NCBI GenBank assembly: GCA_002404155.1
Contig: DHJC01000076.1
Span: 27,669 to 91,668, forward strand
Origin: Chloroflexi bacterium UBA4730
GTDB taxonomy: Bacteria > Chloroflexota > Limnocylindria > P2-11E
Direction of reading: 5' to 3'
DNA length: 64,000 nucleotides
Below, piece by piece: positions 8,270 through 17,496 of the stretch. The translations under genes were made by a program, and so were the position numbers. The notes beneath the pieces were generated by a model. That model did not search any database. It was not told the origin of the DNA and worked only from the letters and a program-made list of their open reading frames with translations. Within the stretch, counting starts at the first letter, position 1; each line of letters opens with the position of its first letter.

Positions 8270-9907
8270 CTACTGCCTGACCACCGTCTTCACGTACCAG
8301 TCCTCGACGTTCCAGAACCGCTGCGGGGGATCGTTCACCGGTGCGACGCGAAAGCCGTACACCGCGCGCGATTGCGCATAGAGGTAGTCGCTGTAATACA
8401 GGAACACCACGGGCACATCCGCCGCGATGGCGTTCCACACCTGGGTGAAGAGCTCGCGGCGCTTGGCCTGGTCGACCGTCCGGCGGGCCTGCTCGAGCAG
8501 CCGGTCCATCGCGAGGGTCGAGTAGCCCGAGAAGTTGTCGCCCGGGTCGCTCACCTGGCTCGAGTGGAAGAAGGGGTACGGGTCAGGGTCGTTCCCCACG
8601 GTAATCCCGACCAGCAGCGCGTCGAAGTCGCGCTGGCGCGCGACGCGATCCACCAGCTCGGCGAACGACGTCGCACGCACGTCGACCTGCATACCGATGT
8701 TCCCGAGGTCGTCGGCGATCTGGCGGGCCGCCGCGAGCCGCGCGGGCTCATCCGACGTCGAGATCGAGAACCTGAGCGCGACGCCGCCCTTGTCCCGGAT
8801 GCCGTCGCCATCGTGATCCGTCCAATCGGCCGCATCGAGCTGCGCCTTGGCGTCGGCGGCCGAGAAGGTGGCCCGGGGGACGTCGCGCACGAACGCCCAC
8901 GACGTCGATGGCACGAATTCGTCGGCCACGCTTCCTCGCCCATCCGCCGCGACCTGCAGGACCTTGCCCCGGTCGATCGCCGTCGCGATGGCCTGGCGCA
9001 CGACGCGGTCGCGGAAGATCGCCTTCGTCGAGCGAACGTTCAGGAAGAGTGCCGTGAAGTCGTTCGTCGGCAGGCTGAGCAGATCGACCGCCTTCAGCGT
9101 CCGCGCCCGACCGGCGTCCTGCGGCGACAGGCCGCCGGTGCCGTCGATCTCGCCGCGCGCCAGCGCTCCGAGCGCGTCGGTCGGGTCGCGGTAGAAGCGG
9201 AGGACGATCTTGTCGAGGTATGGCCGCGCGCGGGCGGGCTTCGTCCGGTAGAAGTCGTCGGATCTGACCAGCGTGACCTGATGCGCGTCGACTTCGCTGA
9301 CCCTGAACGGACCCGTGCCGATCGGTTTGGTGTTGAAGGGCTGCGTGGCGAGATCCGCGAAGCTCACTCGTCCGAGCAGATGGGCCGGCAGGAGCGGCAC
9401 GGTCGTGCTGCCGGCGAACGGCGCGTATGCGTTCGGCAGCGTGAACCGAACGATGCTCGGAGCGAGGGCCGCGACCACGACGCCGCGGAACGCATCGGCG
9501 AACGGGCCCGCGTACGCCTTGTCCTGCAGCAGCCCGACGGTGTACAGGACGTCGTCGGCCGTCACCGGCGCACCGTCCTGCCAGCTCGCGTCCGGCCGGA
9601 TCGTGAACGTCCAGGTCTTCCCGGTCTGGTCCACCTCGTAGGTCGACGCGAGATCCGCGACGATCGTCCCATCGCGGTCGAATCGGGTGAGGCCGCTGAA
9701 CACGAGCCGCGACACATCCTCGTCGACGTTCGTCGCGGCGATGATCGGATCGAAGTACTGCGGAACGCCCGCGACGCCTTCGACGTACGTGCCGCCGAAC
9801 GCGGGATCGGTCGGAAGGTCCGTGCGATCGGTGGCGATCGCGACGATGCTCGTGACGGCAAGAAGCCCGACGAGAGCCAGCACGAGAAGCTTGTCGCGTC
9901 GGGTCAA
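8270..9907 (-). CDS. Peptide/nickel-type ABC transporter substrate-binding protein (SBP_bac_5)
   Basis: 545 aa from TTG. An N-terminal membrane segment (residues about 7-25, LLVLALVGLLAVTSIVAIA) lacks a lipobox cysteine, so it is a signal peptide or membrane anchor. The body has family-5 hallmarks: a GGTYVEGV start, then VFSGLTRFD, then the TWTFTIRPDASWQDGAPVTA region that binds ligand backbones, and a C-terminal FLYYSDYLYAQ. Such proteins deliver oligopeptides, nickel or similar ligands to Dpp/Opp permeases. No permease or ATPase adjoins it; it is the last gene of the secG operon, 29 bp downstream of secG, so its partners must be elsewhere. Confidence 0.88.
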   Translation of the reverse strand: MTRRDKLLVLALVGLLAVTSIVAIATDRTDLPTDPAFGGTYVEGVAGVPQYFDPIIAATNVDEDVSRLVFSGLTRFDRDGTIVADLASTYEVDQTGKTWTFTIRPDASWQDGAPVTADDVLYTVGLLQDKAYAGPFADAFRGVVVAALAPSIVRFTLPNAYAPFAGSTTVPLLPAHLLGRVSFADLATQPFNTKPIGTGPFRVSEVDAHQVTLVRSDDFYRTKPARARPYLDKIVLRFYRDPTDALGALARGEIDGTGGLSPQDAGRARTLKAVDLLSLPTNDFTALFLNVRSTKAIFRDRVVRQAIATAIDRGKVLQVAADGRGSVADEFVPSTSWAFVRDVPRATFSAADAKAQLDAADWTDHDGDGIRDKGGVALRFSISTSDEPARLAAARQIADDLGNIGMQVDVRATSFAELVDRVARQRDFDALLVGITVGNDPDPYPFFHSSQVSDPGDNFSGYSTLAMDRLLEQARRTVDQAKRRELFTQVWNAIAADVPVVFLYYSDYLYAQSRAVYGFRVAPVNDPPQRFWNVEDWYVKTVVRQ

Positions 9908-9936
9908 CGCTCAGCGCCCACGGCGGGCGGGATCGC

Positions 9937-10164
9937 TCAGGCCGCGGGCGACGTGGTCCGCGCGCCGACGAGCGAGATGATGATGAACACCACGACGAGC
10001 ACGACGGTGAGGCGGAACAGCGTCCGCTCGATGCCGCGGCGGCTGCGGTACGCCGTCGACTCGCCACCGAACGTCGACGAGAGGCCGGTCCCCCGCGCCT
10101 GCAGGAGGATCGACGTCGCCACGGCGACGGCGATGAGCAACTGTGAGACCTGAAGCAGATCCAT
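9937..10164 (-). CDS. secG: Preprotein translocase subunit SecG
   Basis: 75 aa with two transmembrane helices (about 5-21 and 48-66) separated by a GLSSTFGG loop, the conserved SecG signature. SecG is the accessory third subunit of the SecYEG channel. Its place after tpiA/gpmI matches the tpiA-secG linkage seen in many bacteria. The C-terminal tail is short. Confidence 0.92.
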   Translation of the reverse strand: MDLLQVSQLLIAVAVATSILLQARGTGLSSTFGGESTAYRSRRGIERTLFRLTVVLVVVFIIISLVGARTTSPAA

Positions 10165-10186
10165 CGGGAGACCGCAGTGTATCCGC

Positions 10187-11566
10187 TCAGCGCGGGCGGT
10201 AGATGAAGAGCCCGCCCGGCACGCGCGCGACGAGCCGGTAGCGCTCGTCGATGGCCCGCACGAGCGACGGCTCCCAGCGCGCCCGCTCGTAGGCGGCCGC
10301 GTCGCTCAAGCGCGCGAGATCCACCTCGCTCACGATCGCAGTGAAGCGCGCGGCGCCGATGTCCGAGAGCAACGGGCCCGGATCGAGCGCGCCGCGGCTC
10401 ACCAGGCGGCTCCACAAGAACAGATCGTCGACGACGACCTGATGCCCCGTCGCGACGACCAGCCCGCTGTCCTCGGCGAGCACGAGCTGGTCACCGGCGA
10501 GCACGATGCCGACGCTCGTGAGCCGCGACGGATCGCCCCACGCGCCGGTGGTCGCGGCGCGTCCGGGTACGACACCGAGCGGGTCGAGCAGCAACGCGGC
10601 AAGGACGAGGTTGGCGACGGCGACGACCGGGTAGAACGGCGCGCGCGCGAGTCGCGGCGCCGCGGACGCCAGCGCGAGCGACGCCGCGGCGCCGAGATCG
10701 AGGAGGTAGTTGATCGTGGCGCCCTCGCGGCCGCCGAGCACGACCACCGCCGCCGCGGCAACGGCGTATGCGGCGATCGGACCCGAGAACGCGCGCGCCA
10801 CGAGCGCGCCGCCCACCGCCCCGGCGTAGATGACGACGGCGAGGACCACGAGCTGCGCGGCCGATTCCGCGGTCCACGGCAGCGCGTTCCACGCGATCAC
10901 GTGCCGGAGCAGTCCCTCGTACCCGAACGGGAGCAGCGCGAGCGCCGCGAGCCCGATCGCGACAATTCCGCCGAGCACGAAGGGTCGAAGGAGGGCCCGA
11001 TCGCGCCAGGCGATCCAGACGAGGAGCGCGACAGCGGGCACCGCCGCAGTCGGCTTGGTCACGACGGCGAGCACGAGCAGTGCCGCCGCGACACCCGCGC
11101 GTCGGCGTTCGAGCGTCACGACCGCCGCGACGGTGAGTGCCAGCGCGACGAGGTCGGGCTTCACCGCCGGGCCCCAGATGGCGACGGGCGCGAACGCGAG
11201 CCACCCGAGCCCGAGCGCGACGGCGATGCGCAGGCCCCCGGCTCGCGCGCGCCACGCGATCAGACCGGCGATGACGAGCGTCGCGGCGATGCTGAGGATC
11301 CGCCCCGTCACGAACGGGTCGCCGACGGACGCGAGCACGAAGTACAGGGGCGGGTAGTTCGCCGCGGTGAAGGTCGCACCGCCGGTGTCGGCATACGTCG
11401 CGAGCCCGCGTGACAGGATCGCCGCGTGCGCGACGGCGCCCTCGCCGTACAGCACCGGGCCGCCGAGGAGCAGCGCGTGCGTCCAGGCCAGGAGCGCGAA
11501 CCCGGCCATGACCGCGGCGATCGCGGCGTACGCGAACCACGCCGCGGAGGTGCCGCGGCCGGTCAT
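10187..11566 (-). CDS. Polytopic membrane protein, GT-C-type glycosyltransferase-like
   Basis: 459 aa, very hydrophobic, with roughly ten predicted helices. After the first helix comes a periplasmic loop with NYPPLYF (about residue 70), and later VVTKPTAAVP. Both resemble motifs of lipid-carrier-dependent GT-C mannosyl/arabinosyltransferase-like proteins (DUF2029-type). The C-terminal 80 residues form a soluble domain. The start overlaps the gpmI stop (ATGA), so it is co-translated with glycolytic genes, probably only by operon position. Assignment to GT-C rests on topology and short motifs. Confidence 0.6.
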   Translation of the reverse strand: MTGRGTSAAWFAYAAIAAVMAGFALLAWTHALLLGGPVLYGEGAVAHAAILSRGLATYADTGGATFTAANYPPLYFVLASVGDPFVTGRILSIAATLVIAGLIAWRARAGGLRIAVALGLGWLAFAPVAIWGPAVKPDLVALALTVAAVVTLERRRAGVAAALLVLAVVTKPTAAVPAVALLVWIAWRDRALLRPFVLGGIVAIGLAALALLPFGYEGLLRHVIAWNALPWTAESAAQLVVLAVVIYAGAVGGALVARAFSGPIAAYAVAAAAVVVLGGREGATINYLLDLGAAASLALASAAPRLARAPFYPVVAVANLVLAALLLDPLGVVPGRAATTGAWGDPSRLTSVGIVLAGDQLVLAEDSGLVVATGHQVVVDDLFLWSRLVSRGALDPGPLLSDIGAARFTAIVSEVDLARLSDAAAYERARWEPSLVRAIDERYRLVARVPGGLFIYRPR

Positions 11567-13071
11567 CGTTGCTCGAGCAGCGAGTGTCCGGTCATGCGAT
11601 CCGGCACGGGAATGTCCAGCAGCGCGAGCAGCGTCGGGGCCAGGTCCACAAGACCCCCGTCGTGGATCGCCCAGCGTCCCGGCTCGCGCGAGACGAACGC
11701 CACCGGCACGGGGTTGGTGCTGTGCTGGGTGTTGATGCCGCCATCCGGGAAGCGCATCTCCTCCACGTTGCCGTGGTCGGCGGTGAGCAGGACGCAGCCG
11801 CCCGCGGCGAGCACTGCGTCGACGGTCGTGCCGACCGCGGCATCCGTCGCGGCCATCGCGCGGAGGGCAGCCTCGAAGACGCCGGTGTGGCCGACCATGT
11901 CCGGGTTGGCGAAGTTCACGATCGCGAAGTCGTACGTCCCGGACGTGACGGCCTCTTTCAGCTTCGCGGCCACCACGGCGGCGCTCATCTCCGGCGCATG
12001 GTCGTAGGTCGCGACCCTCGGCGACGGCACCAGTACCCGGTCCTCGCCGGGGTATGGCTCCTCGCGGCCGCCGTTGAAAAAGTACGTGACATGCGCGTAC
12101 TTCTCGGTCTCGGCGATGTGGAATTGCCTGAGCCGGCGCTGGGCGATCACGTCGGCGAGCGGGATCACGGTCGCCGGCGGGAACGCGACCAGCACCTCCG
12201 GTAGCCCGACCTGGTACTCGGTCATCGCCACGTAGGTCAGGCCCCGAGGAACGCGACCGCGCCGGAAGCCGTCAAAGTCGGGCTGCAACATCGCCCAGGT
12301 GAGCTGCCGCGCGCGGTCGGGCCGGAAGTTGAAGAAGATGATCGCGTCCTCATCGGCGACGGGCCGGCCGCTGCCGACCACGTGCGGCTCGAGCAGCTCG
12401 TCCTTGCACTCGGGCGAGCGGTAGCAGGCGCGTAGCGCGTCCACCGCGCTGTCCACGGCGGGACCATCGGCGTCGACGATCGCGCGATACGAGCGCTCGG
12501 TACGTTCCCACCGCTTGTCGCGATCCATCGCGTAGAAGCGCCCGTGCACCGTGGCGATCGGCGCGCCGACCTCGGCGATGAGCGGCAGCGCGCTCCGCGG
12601 CGGCATGTCGCGGCCGTCGAGGAAGGCGTGCACGACCACGTCGCGCACGCGTTCACGCTTCGCGAGCTCGATGAGCGCCGCGAGATGTCGCATGTCGGCG
12701 TGCACGCCGCCGGTCGAGAGGAGTCCCATGAGATGGAGGGTGTGACCTGCCCTCGCCGCCGCGCACGCGACGCGCAGCGCTGCGTTCGAGAAGAAGCTCC
12801 CATCGGCGATCGAGCGGCCGATCACCTCGAGCGCCTGCGGCTCGGCGTAGCCGGCGCCCATGGTGAGATGGCCGACTTCGCTGTTGCCCATCACGCCGGC
12901 GGGGAGCCCGACGGCGGTGCCGCTTGCCTCGAGCGCGGCATGCGGGTGATCGCGCAGGATCGCATCCAGCCGCGGCGTATCGGCGCGGGTCGCGGCGTTC
13001 GACGGCGAATCCGGCGCGATGCCCCACCCGTCCAGCACGCAAAGGACGACCGGGCGGTAGGCCGCGCTCAA
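11563..13071 (-). CDS. gpmI: 2,3-bisphosphoglycerate-independent phosphoglycerate mutase
   Basis: About 502 aa, close to the family's 510. VVLCVLDGWG at residues 8-17 provides the first metal-binding Asp14. GVMGNSEVGHLTMGAG contains the phosphorylated Ser64, and ADHGNVEEM near residue 440 binds the second Mn. It interconverts 3- and 2-phosphoglycerate. The frame stays open far upstream inside tpiA, but homology begins at SAAYRPVV, so I choose TTG at 13071, which overlaps the tpiA TGA (TTGA). Confidence 0.93.
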   Translation of the reverse strand: MSAAYRPVVLCVLDGWGIAPDSPSNAATRADTPRLDAILRDHPHAALEASGTAVGLPAGVMGNSEVGHLTMGAGYAEPQALEVIGRSIADGSFFSNAALRVACAAARAGHTLHLMGLLSTGGVHADMRHLAALIELAKRERVRDVVVHAFLDGRDMPPRSALPLIAEVGAPIATVHGRFYAMDRDKRWERTERSYRAIVDADGPAVDSAVDALRACYRSPECKDELLEPHVVGSGRPVADEDAIIFFNFRPDRARQLTWAMLQPDFDGFRRGRVPRGLTYVAMTEYQVGLPEVLVAFPPATVIPLADVIAQRRLRQFHIAETEKYAHVTYFFNGGREEPYPGEDRVLVPSPRVATYDHAPEMSAAVVAAKLKEAVTSGTYDFAIVNFANPDMVGHTGVFEAALRAMAATDAAVGTTVDAVLAAGGCVLLTADHGNVEEMRFPDGGINTQHSTNPVPVAFVSREPGRWAIHDGGLVDLAPTLLALLDIPVPDRMTGHSLLEQR

Positions 13072-13817
13072 CCGCCGAACGCCTTGATGATCGCGGCGAA
13101 CTCGTCGGACTTCAGCGAGGCTCCGCCGACGAGCGCGCCATCGATACCGGCGGCGCCGGCGAACTCCGCGACGCTCGCGGCCGAGACGCTCCCGCCGTAC
13201 AGCACGCGGATCGCGTCGGCGGGCACGCCGTGGACCCGCAGCGCGGTCCGGATCGTCCGGGCGGCCGCGCTCGCATGCGCGCCCGTGGCGGGGCGGCCGG
13301 TGCCGATGGCCCAGATCGGCTCGTAGGCGACGACGAAGCGGTCCGCCGTGATGCCCCGCACGTCGCTCAGGTCGCGATCGATCTGCTGCTTCAAGACGGC
13401 AGCGGTCTCCTCGGCCGCGAATTGCGCTTCGGTCTCGCCGACGCAGAGGATCGCGCGCAGGCCGGCGCCGAGCACGCGCCCGAGCTTGCGCGCGACGCGC
13501 GCGTCGTCGTCGCCCTGATCGCGGCGGACCTCGGAGTGGCCGACGATCGATCCGGCCGCCCGGCCGCGCAGCATCGAGACGCTCAGCTGACCGGTGTATG
13601 CGCCCGCGACCTCCCAATGGACGTCCTGCGCGTACACCGAGACGTCGGACCCGCGCAGCGCGTCCGCCACCGCGGTGAGCGCGATGGCCGCGGGTGCGAC
13701 GCCCATCTCGGTACCGGGATGCGCCATCGCGCCGACCGTTCGGGCCAGCGCGGTCGCGTCCGCGACGGTGGCGGGATTCATCTTCCAGTTGCCGACCACG
13801 AGGCGCCCGCGGCTCAT
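13068..13817 (-). CDS. tpiA: Triosephosphate isomerase
   Basis: 249 aa. Lys12 in NWKMN, His94 in VGHSEVRR and Glu166 in AYEPIWAIGTG are the catalytic residues, and VLYGGSVS is the phosphate-binding loop. It interconverts dihydroxyacetone phosphate and glyceraldehyde 3-phosphate. ATG at 13817 is chosen over an upstream in-frame start because it overlaps the whiA stop (ATGA) and has a strong GGAGG-rich Shine-Dalgarno; the longer form adds 16 Gly/Pro-rich residues without homology. gap and pgk, which often sit beside it, are absent. Confidence 0.95.
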   Translation of the reverse strand: MSRGRLVVGNWKMNPATVADATALARTVGAMAHPGTEMGVAPAAIALTAVADALRGSDVSVYAQDVHWEVAGAYTGQLSVSMLRGRAAGSIVGHSEVRRDQGDDDARVARKLGRVLGAGLRAILCVGETEAQFAAEETAAVLKQQIDRDLSDVRGITADRFVVAYEPIWAIGTGRPATGAHASAAARTIRTALRVHGVPADAIRVLYGGSVSAASVAEFAGAAGIDGALVGGASLKSDEFAAIIKAFGG

Positions 13818-14557
13818 TCCTCCGCCTCCTCCACGAGTCGCCGGAGCCGCGAGCGGACGACCCATTTGGTCGTACCGAGCCGGCGGGCGAGGTCGTTCAG
13901 TGTCGCGGCCGGCGCGCGCAGCCGGGCGCTCGCGGCCTCGCGCAGCGGCGCGGGAAGCCGCGTGAGCCGGCCGGCCCGCGCGAGCACCCGAATGGCCTCG
14001 GTCTGGGTCCGCGCGGATGCGACCGCCCGCGCGAGATTCGCCGCCTCGGCGTTCACCAGCGCGTTCGTCCGTCCGCGGACCTCGCGCGAGACACGCCGGG
14101 CCTCGAACCGAAGGAGCGTCTCACTGGCGCCGCACGCCCGGAGGTACGCGGCGATCAGCTCGGCGTCGCGGATCGTGAAGACCAGCTGGCCGCGTCGCGA
14201 GCGGATGGCCGGCGCGAAGCCCTCACGGCCGAGCATCGACGCGGCGCGACGGACCTCGCCGCGCGGCGGCCGAAGCTCGAGGAGATAGCCAGACGGTCCG
14301 GCCGACACCGAACCGCCGGCGAGCATGAGACCACGGAGGTACGTGCGGCGGCAGCAGACCCGGCGGAAGAGCGAGCCCGGGTCGACCTCCTCGGTGCGGT
14401 GGGCCACCCGGCGCGCCGGCACGCCGAGATGGCCCGCGCGCGGAAGCAGTGCTCCGAGGACGCGTGCGTCGCACGTCTTGAGCGGCAGTCGCGAGAGCTC
14501 GGCCTTGACCTCGTCCGACAGCGGTGATCGCTCGCGCGCACCGACCCCGCGCGTCAC
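13814..14557 (-). CDS. whiA: DNA-binding protein WhiA
   Basis: About 247 aa from a GTG overlapping the rapZ stop (GTGA). The N-terminal half has the degenerate LAGLIDADG-like fold (CCRRTYLRGLMLAGGSVS near residue 70, then GYLLELRPP). The C-terminal half contains RTNALVNAEAANLARAV and ends in a helix-turn-helix segment LNDLARRLGTTKWVVRSRL. WhiA controls sporulation genes in Streptomyces and cell division/chromosome segregation in Bacillus. It is shorter than typical WhiA (about 300-315 aa). Linkage to rapZ supports the call. Confidence 0.9.
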   Translation of the reverse strand: MTRGVGARERSPLSDEVKAELSRLPLKTCDARVLGALLPRAGHLGVPARRVAHRTEEVDPGSLFRRVCCRRTYLRGLMLAGGSVSAGPSGYLLELRPPRGEVRRAASMLGREGFAPAIRSRRGQLVFTIRDAELIAAYLRACGASETLLRFEARRVSREVRGRTNALVNAEAANLARAVASARTQTEAIRVLARAGRLTRLPAPLREAASARLRAPAATLNDLARRLGTTKWVVRSRLRRLVEEAEE

Positions 14558-15426
14558 GTGCGCACGTCCGGCATATCGCGGTCGCGATGGTCGACCACGA
14601 CGTTGCCCTTCCACGACTCGCGCAGGCGCCGCGCGACCTCATCGGCGATGGCGACCGAACGGTGCCGCCCGCCGGTGCATCCGAACGCGATCCCGAGGCG
14701 CGCCTTCTTCTCCTCTTCGTAGCGCGGGAGCGCGAACTCGAGGAGCGGCATGAGCCGGCCGAGGAACGCGCGCGTCGCGGGATGGCCGAGCACGAAGTCG
14801 CGCACCGGCGCGTCGCTCCCGGACAGCGGCCGCAGCTCGTCGATGTAGAAGGGGTTCTCCATGAACCGGACGTCGAGCACGAGATCCGCGCTCGGCGGCA
14901 GTCCGAACTTGTAGCCGAAGCTCACGAGCTGGACGAGCATGCCAGCGGTCCCTTCGCCGTAGAGCGAGTGGAGGGTGTCGCGCAGGTCTTTGACGGTGAG
15001 GTGCGTCGTGTCGATCACCTTGTCGGCGCGGGCACGCAGGTCCACGAGCAGGCGGCGCTCCACTTCGATCGACGGCTGCACGCCCCCGGTCGTCTCGAGC
15101 GGATGGCGGTGCCGCGTCTCGCTGTACCGGCGCAGCAGCACGGCGTCCGACGCGTCGAAGAACAGGACGTGCGGCCGCGTCCCATCGCGATCGAGCCGCT
15201 CGAGCTGCGCGGCGGCGTCCGCGAACAGCGCCCCGCTGCGCGCGTCCACGACCATCGCGACCCGGGGATGTCCACCTTTGCGCGCCACGTCCAGGGCCGA
15301 GCCCATGAGCGCGGGCGGCAGGTTGTCGAGGATGTAGTACCCGAGATCCTCGAAGACCTTCGCTGCCTGCGACTTCCCGGCGCCGGACAGGCCGGTGACC
15401 ACGACAAAGTCGGGACGCGCGGTCAC
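14554..15426 (-). CDS. rapZ: RNase adapter protein RapZ (YvcJ family nucleotide-binding protein)
   Basis: 290 aa from GTG. The Walker A motif GLSGAGKS is at 12-19, followed by the conserved LGYYILDNLPP. The C-terminal domain contains ALGCTGG-like AFGCTGGRHRSV and a final VDHRDRDM. RapZ hydrolyses GTP/ATP and in E. coli directs RNase E to the GlmZ sRNA; in Gram-positive relatives its role is unclear. It lies directly upstream of whiA with overlapping stop/start, but yvcK, normally between them, is missing. Confidence 0.94.
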   Translation of the reverse strand: MTARPDFVVVTGLSGAGKSQAAKVFEDLGYYILDNLPPALMGSALDVARKGGHPRVAMVVDARSGALFADAAAQLERLDRDGTRPHVLFFDASDAVLLRRYSETRHRHPLETTGGVQPSIEVERRLLVDLRARADKVIDTTHLTVKDLRDTLHSLYGEGTAGMLVQLVSFGYKFGLPPSADLVLDVRFMENPFYIDELRPLSGSDAPVRDFVLGHPATRAFLGRLMPLLEFALPRYEEEKKARLGIAFGCTGGRHRSVAIADEVARRLRESWKGNVVVDHRDRDMPDVRT

Positions 15427-15429
15427 GAC

Positions 15430-15807
15430 CTAGTGCGGGATGATGCGCGCGACGACGAAGCCAACGATGCCGATCACCAGCGCGCCGATGATCGCGGTGA
15501 TGATGTTGTCGACCTGGAAGCCGAGGATCGGGATCGCCGAGACCAGCAGGAGCATCAGCCCCGCGACGACGAAGTGGAACAGGCCGAGCGTGAGGCACGT
15601 GATCGGCATCGAGATCAGCTCGATGATCGGACGCACGAACGCGTTCACGATGCCGAACACGAACGCGGTCAGTCCCAGCGAGAGCCACTGGTCCGCCGCG
15701 CCGAAGCCGTAGGCAGGGACGGGGTGGCCGTACGAGATGCCCGGGATGAGTGCGGCGGCGATCGCGATCGCGATCGCGTTGATGAGGGTCCGGCCGATCA
15801 AGCCCAT
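15430..15807 (-). CDS. Phage-holin-family (PF04020-like) four-helix membrane protein
   Basis: 125 aa with four transmembrane segments and the motifs FGIVNAFVRPIIELISMPIT (about 45-65) and LTLGLFHFVVAGLML, characteristic of the mycobacterial '4 TMS phage holin' family. It is a common chromosomal protein of unknown role and not evidence of a prophage. The ATG at 15807 is the family start; frame upstream is a shadow of the ABC permease. It ends 3 bp before rapZ. Confidence 0.85.
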   Translation of the reverse strand: MGLIGRTLINAIAIAIAAALIPGISYGHPVPAYGFGAADQWLSLGLTAFVFGIVNAFVRPIIELISMPITCLTLGLFHFVVAGLMLLLVSAIPILGFQVDNIITAIIGALVIGIVGFVVARIIPH

Positions 15808-15826
15808 CGCCGTGGATACTAGGCGG

Positions 15827-16648
15827 CTAGTACTGGTTGATGGTGCCGAGGCGCCGGATGCGCCGGTCGGCGCGCCGGTACGCCCAGAGGCCGACCGGAT
15901 ACGCGATCGCCGTCGTGACCACGAGCGCGACGTACTCCAGCGCCGGATCGAGCAGCGGCCGCGTCCCGAGCCCTGCCTGTCGGATGAGGTCCATCGCGTA
16001 GGTGGTCGGCAGGGCGAATGCGATGGGCTGGAGCACACCGGGCAGGAGGATCACCCGGAAGGCGACGCCGGAGGCGACTCCGAACAAGAAGTTCGTGCAG
16101 TCGATGAAGAAGTTCGCCTCCTTGATCAGGAGTACGACTGCCGCGAGCAGGTACGCGATCCCGATTATGGCCACGATGGCGAGCGCGACGGCGGGTAGGG
16201 CGAGGACGATCTCCGGCCGGAAGCGCAGGCCGAAGAACGCGATCCCGATGCCGAAGATGGCGATCTGGCTGAAGGCGAACCAGAACAGACCGCCGAGCGC
16301 GCGGCCGAGCACGATCACCGCGCGTGACGTCGGGGTCAGCCATGTCGGCTCGAGCGTCCCGGCCTCCATCTCGTTGCGGATCGACATCGCTATGGACCAA
16401 AACGCTGTCGCGACCAGGCCGCTCATCACGCCGCCGAGGAAGATGAACCCCGCGAGGTCAGTCGTGCCGATCGTCTTCTCGAGCCCGACCACGTGGCCCG
16501 CCACCGCGAAGGACGCGCCGAACAGCAGCGCCGGCAGGACGCCCTGGTACAGCGGCGTGAAGATCTGCGACGCGACGAGGAAGCGATATCGCGAGACGTT
16601 GCGGATGTCCTTCCGCGCGATCGCGAGCGCGGCGCGCAGCTCGTCCAT
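15827..16648 (-). CDS. ABC-2 type transporter permease
   Basis: 273 aa with six transmembrane helices and a conserved cytoplasmic helix EMEAGTLEPTWLTPTSR near residue 90, the ABC-2 exporter motif E-x-G-T-L. The start ATG at 16648 overlaps the TGA of the preceding permease by one base. It is the second permease of the ABC exporter headed by the DUF2089 regulator. The substrate could be a lipid, drug or peptide; the sequence does not say which. Confidence 0.87.
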   Translation of the reverse strand: MDELRAALAIARKDIRNVSRYRFLVASQIFTPLYQGVLPALLFGASFAVAGHVVGLEKTIGTTDLAGFIFLGGVMSGLVATAFWSIAMSIRNEMEAGTLEPTWLTPTSRAVIVLGRALGGLFWFAFSQIAIFGIGIAFFGLRFRPEIVLALPAVALAIVAIIGIAYLLAAVVLLIKEANFFIDCTNFLFGVASGVAFRVILLPGVLQPIAFALPTTYAMDLIRQAGLGTRPLLDPALEYVALVVTTAIAYPVGLWAYRRADRRIRRLGTINQY

Positions 16649-17496
16649 CAATAGCGTCCGAGCATGCCGCTGCGCCTGGCGCTGGCCTCGAGCCGGCGGA
16701 ATACGAGCACCGCGAGGATGGTGAACGCGATCGCAAGCGCAACGAGGCTCGCGGCGGCGGGTGCCAGGTCGGCCGGCGTGGCGGATTTGAGCAGCGCGCT
16801 CCGCATCGCGTCGACGATGTACGTCGGCGGCATCGCCCCCGCGGTCGCCTGGGCCCAGTTCGGCAGCATCGCGATCGGGAACGTGATGCCGCAGAGCATC
16901 GAAAGGCCGCCACGCGTGAACTGCACGGCCGGACCGATCTCGCCGAAGCGGAGGACGCCGGCACCGAACAGCGCCCCCATCGCATACATCGCGGGCACGC
17001 CGATCAGCGTGATCGCGAACGCGAGCAGCATGCCCTGGAGCGGCAGCACGACGCCGAACAGCAGCCATGCCGCGAGGCCCATGACGAACAGGTCCATCAC
17101 GATCCACACGATGTTCGTGAGGGTCGGTCCGAACAGCGGCACCAACCGCGAGACCGGCGTGAGGAAGACCGCCTCGAGCGACCCGCGGATCTGCTCCTGG
17201 CGAAGCGCGGTGCCGGGTCCCCAGAGCAGCGCGCTCAGCCACATGTACATGAGGTACCCGACGAACACGAAAAGCGTCACGCCGGTCGTCCCGGCCCGCG
17301 AGGCGAAGGCGTTCAGCGCCGCCGGGTCGCCGCCGCCGGAGTACGCCTGGCCCATCAGCACCCACACGGCCGGCAGCAGCACCGGCCAGAAGATCGTGCC
17401 GAGGAGATTCGTCGGATAGCGACGGATCTGCCGGAGCGACATGAGCCCCGCCGCGCGCAGGGCGCGCAGATCACCGGCGAGGTACTGAGCATTCAT
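16648..17496 (-). CDS. ABC-2 type transporter permease
   Basis: 282 aa, six predicted transmembrane segments, with the ABC-2 motif EQIRGSLEAVFLTPVSR (about residues 95-111) between helices 2 and 3. It is paralogous to the next gene downstream, so the exporter probably works as a heterodimer. The ATG overlaps the ATPase stop by 4 bp. Confidence 0.87.
   Translation of the reverse strand: MNAQYLAGDLRALRAAGLMSLRQIRRYPTNLLGTIFWPVLLPAVWVLMGQAYSGGGDPAALNAFASRAGTTGVTLFVFVGYLMYMWLSALLWGPGTALRQEQIRGSLEAVFLTPVSRLVPLFGPTLTNIVWIVMDLFVMGLAAWLLFGVVLPLQGMLLAFAITLIGVPAMYAMGALFGAGVLRFGEIGPAVQFTRGGLSMLCGITFPIAMLPNWAQATAGAMPPTYIVDAMRSALLKSATPADLAPAAASLVALAIAFTILAVLVFRRLEASARRSGMLGRY

Noticed and set aside
8372..11413. 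Long open frames opposite the peptide-binding protein, secG and GT-C genes
   Set aside because: They are Arg/Asp/Glu-rich antisense products of GC-rich codons, have no motifs, and overlap well-supported genes completely. The same holds for antisense frames over glcDEF, uvrC, the TPP enzyme and uvrA.
11563..13617. A 684-aa version of phosphoglycerate mutase
   Set aside because: The extra 182 N-terminal residues are the shifted frame of tpiA and have no homology; the real start is the TTG overlapping the tpiA stop.
15430..15807. Prophage evidence from the 'phage holin' family name
   Set aside because: This four-helix family is chromosomal in many bacteria, and no phage structural, lysis or integrase gene is nearby.
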